Part shown: positions 8,324-17,166 of the stretch, piece after piece
Layout: each line of letters begins with the position of its first letter
How positions within the stretch are numbered: position 1 is the first letter of the stretch
Source of the DNA: Pseudomonadota bacterium
Lineage (GTDB): Bacteria; Myxococcota_A; UBA9160; SZUA-336
NCBI GenBank assembly: GCA_003247575.1
Contig: QJZC01000021.1
Location: 62,001-126,000 of the forward strand
Length of the DNA stretch: 64,000 nt
Reading direction: 5' to 3'
Program-made: the position numbers and the translations under genes
Notes under the pieces: generated by a model
The model's database searches: none
The model's input: only the letters and a program-made list of their open reading frames with translations
Told to the model about the DNA's origin: nothing

Positions 8324-9331
8324 ATGCGTATGGAGTACCTGCTCAAGCGGTCGCAGCTCCGCGCCGAACTGCCCAGGGTGGAGATCGAATCTCGCATCGC
8401 GTCGCTGGTTCGTGTCGCGGGGAATCTCGAACTCGAGCCTCTGCGCGTCCTGCTGGATCGACACTTCGATGGAGCGGCAGGACTGGTCGAGGAGTTCCCG
8501 CTGCTGATCGAGTCTGCAGTGTCGTCGGGCCGCGGCTTCGCGTGGCGCGATCCAACCGGGAACTACGTTGCGCACGCCGCCTGGCGACCCGTCGAGCTCG
8601 TATCGCGGGAAACTCGGCTCAGTGCAGCCGGAATCGGGTTGGTGACCACGCACTCGGAGTACCGCGAGCGGGGACTGGCGAGTGCGCTGGTCGAAGGCTG
8701 TGTCCAGCAAGCGCGCGAGCAAGGGGCCGAGCTGGCGCTCCTGTTCAGCGCTCCCCGTCGTCTCTACGCGCGCTTGGGCTTCGTGGAAGCGGGAAGCGAG
8801 CGGATTCGACTTTTCCGGGGTGTCGGCTCGGGTGCGAAGCTTCCCACCGGGGTGTCTGTGCGCAATGGGGGCATCGACGACGCGGGTGCGCTCCTGGAGC
8901 TCCTGCGCTCGCATCCCTTGCGCGTCGAGCGGAGCTTGAGCGACCTCCGCCGACTGCTCGCCATTCCGCACACGCACGTCCACGTCGCGGAGCGGGAGAA
9001 CGCGGTCGTTGCCTACTGCATCGAAGGAAAGGGGCGCGACCTGCGCGGGGTGGTCCACGAATGGGCAGGCGAGACCGCTGCACTCGAGGGCGCTCTCGAA
9101 ACTGCGTGTGCTGCCTACGGCGAGCCACTCTGGGTGCTCTCGCCCGCCAGTGAGCCGGCGCCCTTCGTCGCGCGAGGCAGGGACCCGGACGAGGACCGGG
9201 TCGGCAGCTTCGTGCTCGCGCGCAGCCTGGTCTCGAAGGGTCGGCTCGATCCGGAAGATTCGCGTTCGCTCGCAGTACCTTCGCTGGCGGAGCTGCCCGA
9301 TTTCTATGTATGGGGGCTCGACTCCGTCTGA
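8324..9331 (+). CDS. GNAT-family N-acetyltransferase
   Basis: A 335-residue protein. The acetyl-CoA-binding motif A of GNAT enzymes is at residues 106-145: [20 protein letters not shown] (strand beta4, then the Q/RxxGxG/A-like loop written RERGLA), followed by [19 protein letters not shown], the motif B region. The C-terminal 170 residues resemble a second, degenerate acyltransferase-like domain, as in Eis-type proteins. The substrate is unknown. The gene is divergent from flagellin and its start lies 23 bases beyond the flagellin promoter, so modification of a filament sugar or protein is conceivable but unproven. ATG at 8324 or 8330 may be used; neither has a good ribosome binding site. Confidence 0.75.
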   Translation: MRMEYLLKRSQLRAELPRVEIESRIASLVRVAGNLELEPLRVLLDRHFDGAAGLVEEFPLLIESAVSSGRGFAWRDPTGNYVAHAAWRPVELVSRETRLSAAGIGLVTTHSEYRERGLASALVEGCVQQAREQGAELALLFSAPRRLYARLGFVEAGSERIRLFRGVGSGAKLPTGVSVRNGGIDDAGALLELLRSHPLRVERSLSDLRRLLAIPHTHVHVAERENAVVAYCIEGKGRDLRGVVHEWAGETAALEGALETACAAYGEPLWVLSPASEPAPFVARGRDPDEDRVGSFVLARSLVSKGRLDPEDSRSLAVPSLAELPDFYVWGLDSV

Positions 9332-9411
9332 GACCGCGTGCGCGTCATCTGGGGCGCGCCGGGACTAGCGCATCCGGTGAAAGCGACGCGAGCGTGCTAG
9401 CCTACGCGCCC

Positions 9412-10545
9412 ATGTCGATGCCTCCCCGAAAGTCGCAGCGCGCGGTGCGCGCGGGCTCGCTCGTCATTGGCGCAGGCGCTCCCATCTCCGTGCAGAGCAT
9501 GTGTGCGACGCCGACGCGCGATGTAGCTGCGAGTGTCGCCCAGTGTGAGGCCCTGCACGCCGCTGGCGCGGGCCTGGTTCGACTTGCAGTAGACACCGCC
9601 CGAGACGTCGAGGCGCTAGCCGAGATCCGAACCCAGACCCGTGCGGCGTTGGTCGTCGACCTGCAGGAGAACTACCGCTTGGCGGAGAAGGTCGCCCCGC
9701 ACGTCGACAAGATTCGCTACAACCCCGGTCACCTGCACCACCACGAGCGGGCTCGTTCGATTCGCGACAAGGTTGCACAGCTGGTGCAGGTTGCCGGCGC
9801 CAACGATTGCGCCCTGCGTGTCGGAGTGAACTGTGGCTCGGTCGCGCCCGAGTACGATGCGAGGTTTCCGGGAGACTCGATCGGAGCCATGCTGGAGTGT
9901 GCGTGGGACCACTGCGAGATGCTGGATTCGCTCGGCTTCACCCGCTACGTGGTCTCGCTCAAGGACTCCGACCCCCACAAGGTCGTCGAGGCCAATCAGC
10001 GCTTCGTCGAGCGTAGGCCGGACGTGCCCCTGCATCTCGGCGTGACCGAGGCCGGGCTGCTGCCAGGCGGCGAGATCAAGACGCGCATCGCATTCGAGCA
10101 GCTGCTCGCGCGTGGCATCGGCGACACCTTGCGCGTGTCGCTGACCCTGCCCAACGAGCGCAAACCGGAAGAGGTCGAGATCGGGCGGGCGATCCTGGCC
10201 GATGTCGCAGCGGGTCGATTCCGCTCGGTACCGGATCTATCCGGTCTCAACATCATCTCGTGCCCGTCCTGCTCGCGCGTCGAGAACCAGAGCTTCGTGG
10301 AGCTGGCGGAGAAGGTGCGCGAGCTGACGTTGTATGCGAAGGATCACGATGTCACGATCGCCGTCATGGGCTGTCGCGTGAATGGTCCCGGAGAGACCGA
10401 CGATGCCGACCTGGGGCTCTGGTGCGGGCCTCGTGCAGTGAACCTCAAGCGTGGCGGGGAGAAGCTCGGGAGCTTCGGCTACGACGAGGTCCTGTCCAGG
10501 GTCCGCGAGGAGCTCGATCGCTTGATCGAGCTGCGCCAAGGTTAG
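9412..10545 (+). CDS. ispG: 4-hydroxy-3-methylbut-2-enyl diphosphate synthase IspG
   Basis: A 377-residue iron-sulfur enzyme of the non-mevalonate (MEP) isoprenoid pathway, converting MEcPP to HMBPP. The N-terminal TIM-barrel begins [28 protein letters not shown] and the C-terminal cluster ligands [10 protein letters not shown] and [10 protein letters not shown] are conserved. The open frame extends to 9310 inside the preceding GNAT gene; ATG 9412 is chosen because family members start just before this core. No strong Shine-Dalgarno is seen. It shows that the organism makes isoprenoids by the MEP route. Confidence 0.95.
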   Translation: MSMPPRKSQRAVRAGSLVIGAGAPISVQSMCATPTRDVAASVAQCEALHAAGAGLVRLAVDTARDVEALAEIRTQTRAALVVDLQENYRLAEKVAPHVDKIRYNPGHLHHHERARSIRDKVAQLVQVAGANDCALRVGVNCGSVAPEYDARFPGDSIGAMLECAWDHCEMLDSLGFTRYVVSLKDSDPHKVVEANQRFVERRPDVPLHLGVTEAGLLPGGEIKTRIAFEQLLARGIGDTLRVSLTLPNERKPEEVEIGRAILADVAAGRFRSVPDLSGLNIISCPSCSRVENQSFVELAEKVRELTLYAKDHDVTIAVMGCRVNGPGETDDADLGLWCGPRAVNLKRGGEKLGSFGYDEVLSRVREELDRLIELRQG

Positions 10546-10609
10546 CAGCCCTTTCTGCTAGCAACTCGTTTCTGCGGAAGGGTGCATTCCGAGCAGGCGA
10601 CGTCCCCGC

Positions 10610-11473
10610 TCAGGCGGGCCGCCACTTCTCGGCGTTGAGCAGCGAGTCCGTGACGCGCTGCAGCAGCCACGCTCCGCGGTCTTCGATGAAGCTTCCGAGG
10701 CGTCTGCGCAGCAGTGCACGGATCACAGCGGAAAAGGCCGCTTGTTCGCAGATGCCTGACGCGATCTGGTGCGCTCCGCGGTCGTCGTGCAACACGCTCT
10801 GTGCATCACCGATCCAGAGCTCTCCCATGTCGCCGCGGCACGTCAGCGAGGCCGTACTGGCGCCTTGACGGCGGTCGTGGAACTGCGCGAGGCCCTCGAC
10901 CTGATGGGCATGGCGCGTGTTCAGCTCCGCACCCGCTCCATTCGGGTCCCAACAGACGCGCAGTGCTTCCACGGGTCCGGCGAACTTCTCCAGGATCTCG
11001 AGGGCCGTCAGCAATGCGCGCGGCTCCAAGGCTTGCACATTTGCTCTAGGCGACTTGATCGGAGCTCGCCACTCGACTCGCCGTAACTCGCCGATACGTC
11101 CGTCCCGAAGGGCCATCAGCGCGGTCTTCCAGATGGGGGCGTGTGCCAAGGGCGTTCCGCTCATGAGTGTGCGGTCGCCCGCTTCGGCGAGCGCCGCCAG
11201 AATATTGGCATCGTCGGGATTCGCTGCGAGGGGGCTCTCGATCCAAAGATCTGTGCCGGCGGCGAGCAGCTGCACGAGCGGCTCGATCCGATGCTCCTCT
11301 CCACACACCAGTGCCATGTGTGGCGGCGGACGAGAGGTGACGGGCTCTGCCGCCGCGAGGCTTCCGCGAAAGCTCAGCTCCAGCTCTGGGAAGTCGCTCA
11401 GCGCCTCCAGGTACCCACGAACCTCGTTCTCCTCGCCGAGGATCCAGACGCGCTTCTCGCTCACCGCGCTCAT
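10610..11473 (-). CDS. Gfo/Idh/MocA-like dehydrogenase
   Basis: A 287-residue protein with an N-terminal Rossmann-like segment (KRVWILGEENEVRGYLEALS, a glycine-poor variant of the GxGxxG loop) and a run comparable to the EKPLA region of sugar dehydrogenases (DLWIESPLAANPDDANILAA). The rest fits the alpha/beta substrate domain of the Gfo/Idh/MocA group, which oxidise sugars or derivatives with NAD(P). The EKP lysine is replaced (ESPLA), so catalysis by the usual mechanism is doubtful. The start at 11473 overlaps the stop of the FAD oxidoreductase gene by ATGA, implying the two proteins act together. Substrate unknown. Confidence 0.6.
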   Translation of the reverse strand: MSAVSEKRVWILGEENEVRGYLEALSDFPELELSFRGSLAAAEPVTSRPPPHMALVCGEEHRIEPLVQLLAAGTDLWIESPLAANPDDANILAALAEAGDRTLMSGTPLAHAPIWKTALMALRDGRIGELRRVEWRAPIKSPRANVQALEPRALLTALEILEKFAGPVEALRVCWDPNGAGAELNTRHAHQVEGLAQFHDRRQGASTASLTCRGDMGELWIGDAQSVLHDDRGAHQIASGICEQAAFSAVIRALLRRRLGSFIEDRGAWLLQRVTDSLLNAEKWRPA

Positions 11474-12819
11474 CGGAGATCGTGCTCCCGCAGTGCTCGG
11501 CCGACGCAGTCTCGCGCGAGCATGATGCTCGACTCGAGACTCGCAGCCTTTGGGTAGGCCTGGGCGGCAGTGCAGATGTAGACCGGAGACTTGTCCAAAC
11601 GCGGCGGAATCTTGTTCTCTAACGCATCGACTCCCCAGATGGCATCGGGGGACTTCCAACGGAAGACGGCTGGCTCCTCGATCGAGCTCGGGGAGATGTC
11701 GCCGTCGAGCTTGCGCAATGTCTCGATCGCCAAGCGGCGCGCCTCGGAATCACGCAATGGCAGTCCAGGGCCGCTCTCCGGATCGAGACGGAGTAGATAG
11801 GTGACAGAGCGGTCGCGACGCGTCTCCGCCGGCGTAAGCCCGGTTCCGTCGAGCATCACCCGGAACGCCGCGTCGCGATCGAAGTCGAGCATCCGGTAGT
11901 AGCCCTGGAGGGGGGAGTGCCCACGCCGCAAGAGGCGTACGGAGGTGACGCGCTGTAGCTTCGGAGCGCTGCGATTGGCTTTGAACGAAGCGGCGAACTC
12001 GCCGTCGGCGATCTCGGCTAGCGCGGGGAGCTTGATCGCGGAGATCACCAGATCGAGCTCCACGCGACCGTGTCCCACGTCGAGCAGCACGGTGCGTTCG
12101 TCGCCCTCGAGTCGCTGGATGCGCGTGTTCAGGCGTAGCTCTCCGCCTTGTTCGACGAGCGCACGCGCAAGGCTGCGATACAAGGACGCTACACCGCCGC
12201 GTAGTGCGCCTACCATGCGCGAGGATCCGGTCATCTCCTCGCGAAAGAACTGCCAGGCCACGTAGGCAGGCATGTCGTCTACGTGATGCGGCCCGAAGCG
12301 CGCTGCCAGTGAGGGGCGCCATAGGGCTTCGTACATAGCCTCGCCCTGCGCCTCGACGAACCAGTCTCGGGCGCGCACGGCGTCCAGCGGGCGGGCGTAT
12401 GTCCGCATGCGAATTCCGGTGAATGCGAGTCTCGCTGCGCGCAGCCTCTGGATGAGTGGGAGTCGCTCGAAGCGCAAGATGTCGAGCCAAGAGGATAGAG
12501 GGTACAGGCCCCCCTCGGAGTGCACTCCGGCTCGTGTCACATGCCACTGGAGCTCTTGATTCAGTCCCAGGTCGGCGATCAGACCACACGTGGCCGTATC
12601 GGAGCGCAGTAGGGTTACAGGGAAGGGATCGAGCGGGTAGCCGGCAGCTGGCGCAGCTGCTCTCGCATTCTCAGCTTCGCTCTCAGGCAAGTTGGGTTTC
12701 GGCCCACGTGCTCCTGGATAGGGACGGGACTCGAACACGATCGGGCGATACCCATGGCGCACCAGGTAGTAGGCGCACACGAGGCCCGTGATTCCACCTC
12801 CGATGACTCCGACCCGCAT
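11470..12819 (-). CDS. FAD-dependent amine oxidase / protoporphyrinogen-oxidase-like oxidoreductase
   Basis: A 449-residue flavoprotein. It begins with a classical dinucleotide-binding motif (MRVGVIGGGITGLVCAYYLV, then VFESRPYPGARG), and has the later GG-rich substrate-lid segment (MVGALRGGVASLYRSLARAL) and C-terminal FAD segment typical of the amine oxidase / protoporphyrinogen oxidase / UDP-galactopyranose mutase-like superfamily. The ATG at 12819 begins the Rossmann strand directly, so upstream open frame is ignored. It is coupled by ATGA to the Gfo/Idh-like gene, making a two-enzyme redox pair of unknown substrate, perhaps for a surface sugar. Confidence 0.75.
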   Translation of the reverse strand: MRVGVIGGGITGLVCAYYLVRHGYRPIVFESRPYPGARGPKPNLPESEAENARAAAPAAGYPLDPFPVTLLRSDTATCGLIADLGLNQELQWHVTRAGVHSEGGLYPLSSWLDILRFERLPLIQRLRAARLAFTGIRMRTYARPLDAVRARDWFVEAQGEAMYEALWRPSLAARFGPHHVDDMPAYVAWQFFREEMTGSSRMVGALRGGVASLYRSLARALVEQGGELRLNTRIQRLEGDERTVLLDVGHGRVELDLVISAIKLPALAEIADGEFAASFKANRSAPKLQRVTSVRLLRRGHSPLQGYYRMLDFDRDAAFRVMLDGTGLTPAETRRDRSVTYLLRLDPESGPGLPLRDSEARRLAIETLRKLDGDISPSSIEEPAVFRWKSPDAIWGVDALENKIPPRLDKSPVYICTAAQAYPKAASLESSIMLARDCVGRALREHDLR

Positions 12820-13054
12820 GCGACCTTTCGCTTTCCCCACCGCGGCTGTCTGTACGCAAACCGGATACCAGCTTCGTGCGACGGTGAACGAGATCGAAGC
12901 TGATGGTGGGAGGGATACGACGGTTTGGGGATCTGCCCTGGCGATTGCTTCGCTTTTGCCCTGAGAATGCATAGCAGAGAGCGGAGGAAGTAGAAAGCGA
13001 ATGCCGTAGGCGTCACCGGATCGGTAGGGGTGGCCACCTTTTTTATGGAGTTCA

Positions 13055-14725
13055 TTGCCATGGAGAAGCCGCTTGGGAGTCTTCGGATGGGTAGGTGCCA
13101 GAGTACACTCGCACCGAGGGCCGCGCCGCAATCTCTCGAGTCGCGTCGTGTGGCTGGTGCTCTCCTCGACCTTGTGTGTCGGCCTGATTCTGAGTTGGGT
13201 CTCTGCTCGCGGAATGGGACGCTTGACCCGCATGCACGCGGAGGCGTCGCTTCCGATCAGTCTCTCGTTCGCGCGCGAGTCGGTCGAGCTCTGGTACGCC
13301 GAGGGTGCACGCGAGCTGCGCGCGCTGTCTCGAGCGGTGCCTGCTGATCTCGAGTCGGCTGCGAGCCCTGACCTGTCTGCAGTTCTCCAAAGCTGGCTGG
13401 ATCGACGAGACAGCTGGATGGGTGTGGCGCTCTGTGGTCCGGGGGCTGCCCTAAGCCAACCTGGAGACCGAATGGCGCAGGCGGCCGACACCTCGCGCGT
13501 GGCTCCTCTGGCCTGGGCGCTGAGAAACGTGGAGCGGGATGGTTTGGCTGCTCGGGACTCATCCCGCGAGCTCTGCGCGTGGACTGCTCCGGACCTGCGA
13601 CCTGGGCGTGCGGCGGCGCCGGTAGCCGGCGGCGACCCGTTCGTCCTCGGCAGGGTTCACCTACTCGCAGGCACACGTGTGCAGGCGCTGGCGCTGCGCC
13701 TCGAAGGAGCTTCGCTCCCGGCACCGCGCTGGTGGGCCGTGGCGCTCGACCTAGCTCTGCTGGAGGATCGACTGAGCCAGGTACCGCACGCGTTGCCGAC
13801 CACGCTCTCGGTCGCAGCGCCAGACGGCCGGCCAATCGTCGTGTACACCGCGAAGCCATCGGCGCGGCGATCCGAGTTGGAGAGCTATCGCGGCTCGAAC
13901 GGTGAACCCGTCTTGGGTCAAGGTCGCTCACTGGCACTGGTGGGACCGGATTCGGGTTGGATAGCCGTGGAGAGTCCGATTTCGGAGTTGCTGCTTCCGG
14001 TGCATCGATCCTTGGAGGCTGCGTCCCGCCTCTTCTTGCTGATTCTCATCCTGTGTCTCATGGGTGCCTCGTACCTGGCGCGGATCTTGGGGCGTTCGCG
14101 CGAGGAGCTCGAGCAGCGCCAGCAAGAGATCGAACGGGCGAACGAACAGCTTCGAGTGCGCAACGGAGAGCTTCAGGAGCTGAACGAGCGTCTGGAAAAG
14201 CTATCCATCACGGATGGCCTGACGCAGCTCAACAACCACCGTTACTTCCAGGAACAGCTGACGCGCGAGATCGAACGCGCGCAACGATCCGGCGAGACGC
14301 TCGCGCTCGTGCTGATGGACATCGACAACTTCAAGCAGCTCAATGATCAGCTCGGTCACTCCGTGGGGGACCGAGTGCTCGAGCGGGTTGCGAAGATGAT
14401 GCGCGAGACCACGCGGCCGGGAGATCTCTTGGCCCGCTACGGTGGGGAAGAGTTCGCGCTCGTGCCACGGCAGGCGGCGCTCGAGGGAGCCATCAAGATC
14501 GCGGAGAAGATCCGCATGGCGATCGCTTCGCTGGACTTCGACATTCCCGCTGGCGATCTGCCGCACGCGGGCGGCGCCGAAGAGCGCTTGCGGGTCACCG
14601 TGTCGGTGGGGGTGGCGTGCTATCAGGGAGATCGCACCGCGTTCTTCGAGGCTGCGGATCGTGCTCTCTACCAGGCGAAGGCGAACGGGAAGGACTGCGT
14701 CTGCGTGGCAGCCGCGGACGCGTGA
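13055..14725 (+). CDS. Membrane diguanylate cyclase (GGEEF)
   Basis: A 556-residue inner-membrane signalling enzyme making cyclic di-GMP from two GTP. One transmembrane helix at about residues 31-49 and a second at about 322-340 enclose a periplasmic sensing region of about 270 residues. A coiled coil (SREELEQRQQEIERANEQLR) joins to the GGDEF domain, whose signature is YGGEEFALV (GGEEF at 463-467). The product-inhibition site is intact: RPGD at 454-457, five residues before GGEEF. The start is probably TTG 13055, preceded by GGAG; TTG 13073 is an alternative. It is divergent from the FAD oxidoreductase gene. PilZ-like proteins elsewhere in the window are possible readers. Confidence 0.92.
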   Translation: MPWRSRLGVFGWVGARVHSHRGPRRNLSSRVVWLVLSSTLCVGLILSWVSARGMGRLTRMHAEASLPISLSFARESVELWYAEGARELRALSRAVPADLESAASPDLSAVLQSWLDRRDSWMGVALCGPGAALSQPGDRMAQAADTSRVAPLAWALRNVERDGLAARDSSRELCAWTAPDLRPGRAAAPVAGGDPFVLGRVHLLAGTRVQALALRLEGASLPAPRWWAVALDLALLEDRLSQVPHALPTTLSVAAPDGRPIVVYTAKPSARRSELESYRGSNGEPVLGQGRSLALVGPDSGWIAVESPISELLLPVHRSLEAASRLFLLILILCLMGASYLARILGRSREELEQRQQEIERANEQLRVRNGELQELNERLEKLSITDGLTQLNNHRYFQEQLTREIERAQRSGETLALVLMDIDNFKQLNDQLGHSVGDRVLERVAKMMRETTRPGDLLARYGGEEFALVPRQAALEGAIKIAEKIRMAIASLDFDIPAGDLPHAGGAEERLRVTVSVGVACYQGDRTAFFEAADRALYQAKANGKDCVCVAAADA

Positions 14726-14904
14726 GTCCCCCCGCCGGCGAGCTGGGCTGTTCCGGCGAGCTGAGCTGTCCGAAGGATGGAAAAAACGCGTCCCGTCCCC
14801 TCCGCGTACTTTAGACTGGCGCGAGCAGGGCTCGGGCCTCCGCTCCGCCACGGGCCCCTCGCCAGTCCGCTCTGTCCATACCGCCTGTGTCAAGGAGAAT
14901 CCAG

Positions 14905-15816
14905 ATGCCGCTCCAACTACCTGCCGTAAGTCTGGCTGCCGTTGCCGGGCGCCGAAACGCCACCTTGGAGCTGGCGCGCGAAATCGAGAAGCGCGGCTTC
15001 GCCGGGATTTACTGTGCGAGCTTCGGCGATGGTGTGGCGCTCTGCGAAGCACTTGCCTTCATGACCGAGCACATCCCGTTCGGCACCAGCATCCAGCCGA
15101 TCTACACGCGTTCGGCTGCAGATATCGCGCAGACCGCAGCCTTCATCCACGAGGTGTCGGGAGGTCGCTTCCGCTTCGGGATCGGTGTCAGCCACGAGCC
15201 AGCGCTGCGCCGAATGGGCATCACGCCCGGTAAGCCGCTCGGAGACATGCGGAGCTACGTTGATGGCTTGCGCGCCGCCCGGCGTGTAGGCGATCTCCCT
15301 CCGATCGTGCTGGCGACCTTGCGCACCAAGATGATTCGGCTGGCGTGCGAGATCGGCGATGGGATGGTGTTCGCCAATGGAGCGCGGTCGCATATGCACA
15401 GCTCGCTGAGTCATGTACCCGAGGGCCGGCGCGCCGACGCGGAGTTCTTCATCGGAAACATGATCCCTACCTGCATCAGCGACGACGTCGAGGCGGCCAA
15501 GGCGGTGAATCGAAGAACCTTGACCGGCTATGCGATGCTGCCGAACTACCGGAACTACTGGAAGGAAGCGGGCTACACCGAGGAGATGGAAGCCATCGAG
15601 AAGGCCCTGCGCGCGGGCGAGCGGGATCAGATTCCGTCGCTGCTTTCGGATCGCTGGCTAGCCGATACGACCTTGTTCGGCACGGTCGCCCAGGTTCGGG
15701 AGGGTGTAGAGGCATGGTACGAGGCGGGCATTCGCACGCCCATCCTCGTCCCCTCCTCGGCGGCTGGAAACCAGTTCAAGGCCTTCGAGGAGCTCTTCCA
15801 GGCCTTTGCCAGCTGA
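14905..15816 (+). CDS. LLM-class F420-dependent oxidoreductase
   Basis: A 303-residue luciferase-like TIM-barrel protein. It starts with an LPAVSLAAVAG strand, contains the helix and loop GGRFRFGIGVSHEPALRRMG typical of the F420-binding luciferase-like monooxygenase clan, and has DGMVFANGARSH later. Such proteins use F420H2 (or FMNH2) to reduce or oxidise diverse substrates. F420 use is supported by cofG and cofH at 52.7-55.1 kb. The ATG at 14905 has an AAGGAGA Shine-Dalgarno six bases ahead, so the open frame upstream is excluded. The small gene at 15823 follows after six bases, probably in one transcript. Substrate unknown. Confidence 0.85.
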   Translation: MPLQLPAVSLAAVAGRRNATLELAREIEKRGFAGIYCASFGDGVALCEALAFMTEHIPFGTSIQPIYTRSAADIAQTAAFIHEVSGGRFRFGIGVSHEPALRRMGITPGKPLGDMRSYVDGLRAARRVGDLPPIVLATLRTKMIRLACEIGDGMVFANGARSHMHSSLSHVPEGRRADAEFFIGNMIPTCISDDVEAAKAVNRRTLTGYAMLPNYRNYWKEAGYTEEMEAIEKALRAGERDQIPSLLSDRWLADTTLFGTVAQVREGVEAWYEAGIRTPILVPSSAAGNQFKAFEELFQAFAS

Positions 15817-15822
15817 CCCCGG

Positions 15823-16047
15823 ATGGAGCTCCGGGACGTCGTGCAGGCGGCCTTCGATAGCGGTCGATCCGTGCGCCTGCACCTGAGTGATGGCGAGGTC
15901 GTGGTGGCCCGAGTACTGTGGCTGGAGGCGGATCGCTTCACCTACGCTGCCCTCACCTCGTCGCGGCCGGAGCGCTACGCCGTGTGTGACTCGACGGGGG
16001 TGACCCTGACATTCGAGGTCCTGGAGCGAGCGCAGCTGCTGCGCTGA
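15823..16047 (+). CDS. Small beta-rich protein of unknown function
   Basis: A 74-residue protein, MELRDVVQAAFDSGRSVRLH and following, with alternating beta strands (VRLHLSDGEVVVARVLWLEA, LTFEVLERAQLL) that look like a small SH3- or Sm-like barrel. It starts six bases after the LLM-class oxidoreductase gene. No catalytic motif is visible. Codon usage matches the neighbours, which supports it being real, but there is no family identification. Confidence 0.55.
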   Translation: MELRDVVQAAFDSGRSVRLHLSDGEVVVARVLWLEADRFTYAALTSSRPERYAVCDSTGVTLTFEVLERAQLLR

Positions 16048-16101
16048 GGGGGAATGAGGGCTTAGCGGAACCGCCGCGGGCTTTGAGCGCGAGGCCTCTT
16101 C

Positions 16102-16914
16102 TCAGTCGCCGAGCGGCTCTCCCGCGAGTGTAGCGAGGACCTGCGCGTGCAGGCGGCCGTTGGTGGTGACCAGGTTGCCGGCATGCAGATCTTCGCTGCC
16201 CGTGAGGGTGGTGGCTCTGCCGCCCGCTTCGTGTGCGATCAACGTGAGCGGTGCGATATCCCAAGGCTTCACGACCGGGTCCAGCGCGAGATCGCCCGCG
16301 CCCTCGGCGACGAGCACGTGCTGATAGAAGTCTCCGAAGCCTCGTTGACGTCGGGTTGCCTCGAGCAGGGTGCGGTGCCCGGGAGGCAGCTCGGGAGCTT
16401 CGAAGCCACCGAGGCTCCCGTGAAAGGCTTGGGCCAGCGACAGCTCGGAGACCCGTGAAACGCGGATCGGCTTTCCGTTTCTTTGCGCGCCGAGCCCGCG
16501 CGCCGCCCACCAGCGGGTCTTCAAGCCGGGTGCGCTCACGACACCCGCGATCACGCGTTCCTCCACCTCGATCGCCAGCAAGGTTGCGAAGATGGGGATA
16601 CCGCGTGCGAAATTTGCCGTGGCGTCGATCGGGTCGACCCACAGACGTCCCGCGCCGGAGTCGGGCTCCTGCCCATGCTCCTCTCCGCAGACCACCAGCT
16701 CCGGGTGGTGCGCACGCACCTTCTCCCGCACGAGCTCCTCGATGGCGAGGTCGGCCTCCGTGACCAGGGACGTGTCGGGCTTGGTCTCGATCTGTAGGTC
16801 GGTGGCGCGGAAGCGCCGCATGGCGAGCGGGTCGGCGTCGTCGGCGAGCTCCAGCAAGAACTCGAGCGCGACCTCCGGCGTCGCGAGCGGTGAATCTGCG
16901 GGAGCGCTCGTCAT
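16102..16914 (-). CDS. Inositol-monophosphatase-family phosphatase, HisN-like
   Basis: A 270-residue Mg-dependent phosphatase. The family metal-binding motifs are present: GEEH near residue 82, VDPIDATANFARG near 95 (usual DPIDGT with G changed to A), and WDIAP near 221. The combination of this motif with GIPIFATLLAIE and APGLKTRWWAA resembles the histidinol-phosphate phosphatase (HisN) subgroup, which carries out a late step of histidine synthesis; inositol monophosphatase is the alternative. The ATG at 16914 is chosen over the first possible start because a GAGG sits seven bases upstream. Confidence 0.8.
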   Translation of the reverse strand: MTSAPADSPLATPEVALEFLLELADDADPLAMRRFRATDLQIETKPDTSLVTEADLAIEELVREKVRAHHPELVVCGEEHGQEPDSGAGRLWVDPIDATANFARGIPIFATLLAIEVEERVIAGVVSAPGLKTRWWAARGLGAQRNGKPIRVSRVSELSLAQAFHGSLGGFEAPELPPGHRTLLEATRRQRGFGDFYQHVLVAEGAGDLALDPVVKPWDIAPLTLIAHEAGGRATTLTGSEDLHAGNLVTTNGRLHAQVLATLAGEPLGD

Positions 16915-17166
16915 CGGGATCCTCTCTACGCGCGGTAATGCCGCCAAGCTGCGTCTCGTATACCTCAATCTGCAGCTGGCCGCGCGAGAAAGCGAAAGCT
17001 AGGCGCGCACGCTAGAGGCAGGTCATGGCTCGCCCCGGAGGCCCAGGCGGTATATCCTCCGCCCCGATCGCCACGCGGAGAGGTCGCTTCGCACTTCTCT
17101 GCGTGCTCGAGGCCGGCGTGCCCGATGCGGCTCGTCTCTGCTGAACCCACTTTCAAGGAGGTCACC

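Noticed and set aside
10546..10609. Possible terminator between ispG and the Gfo/Idh-like gene
   Set aside because: The CCCTTT / AAGGG pairing is short with a long loop and no T-run.
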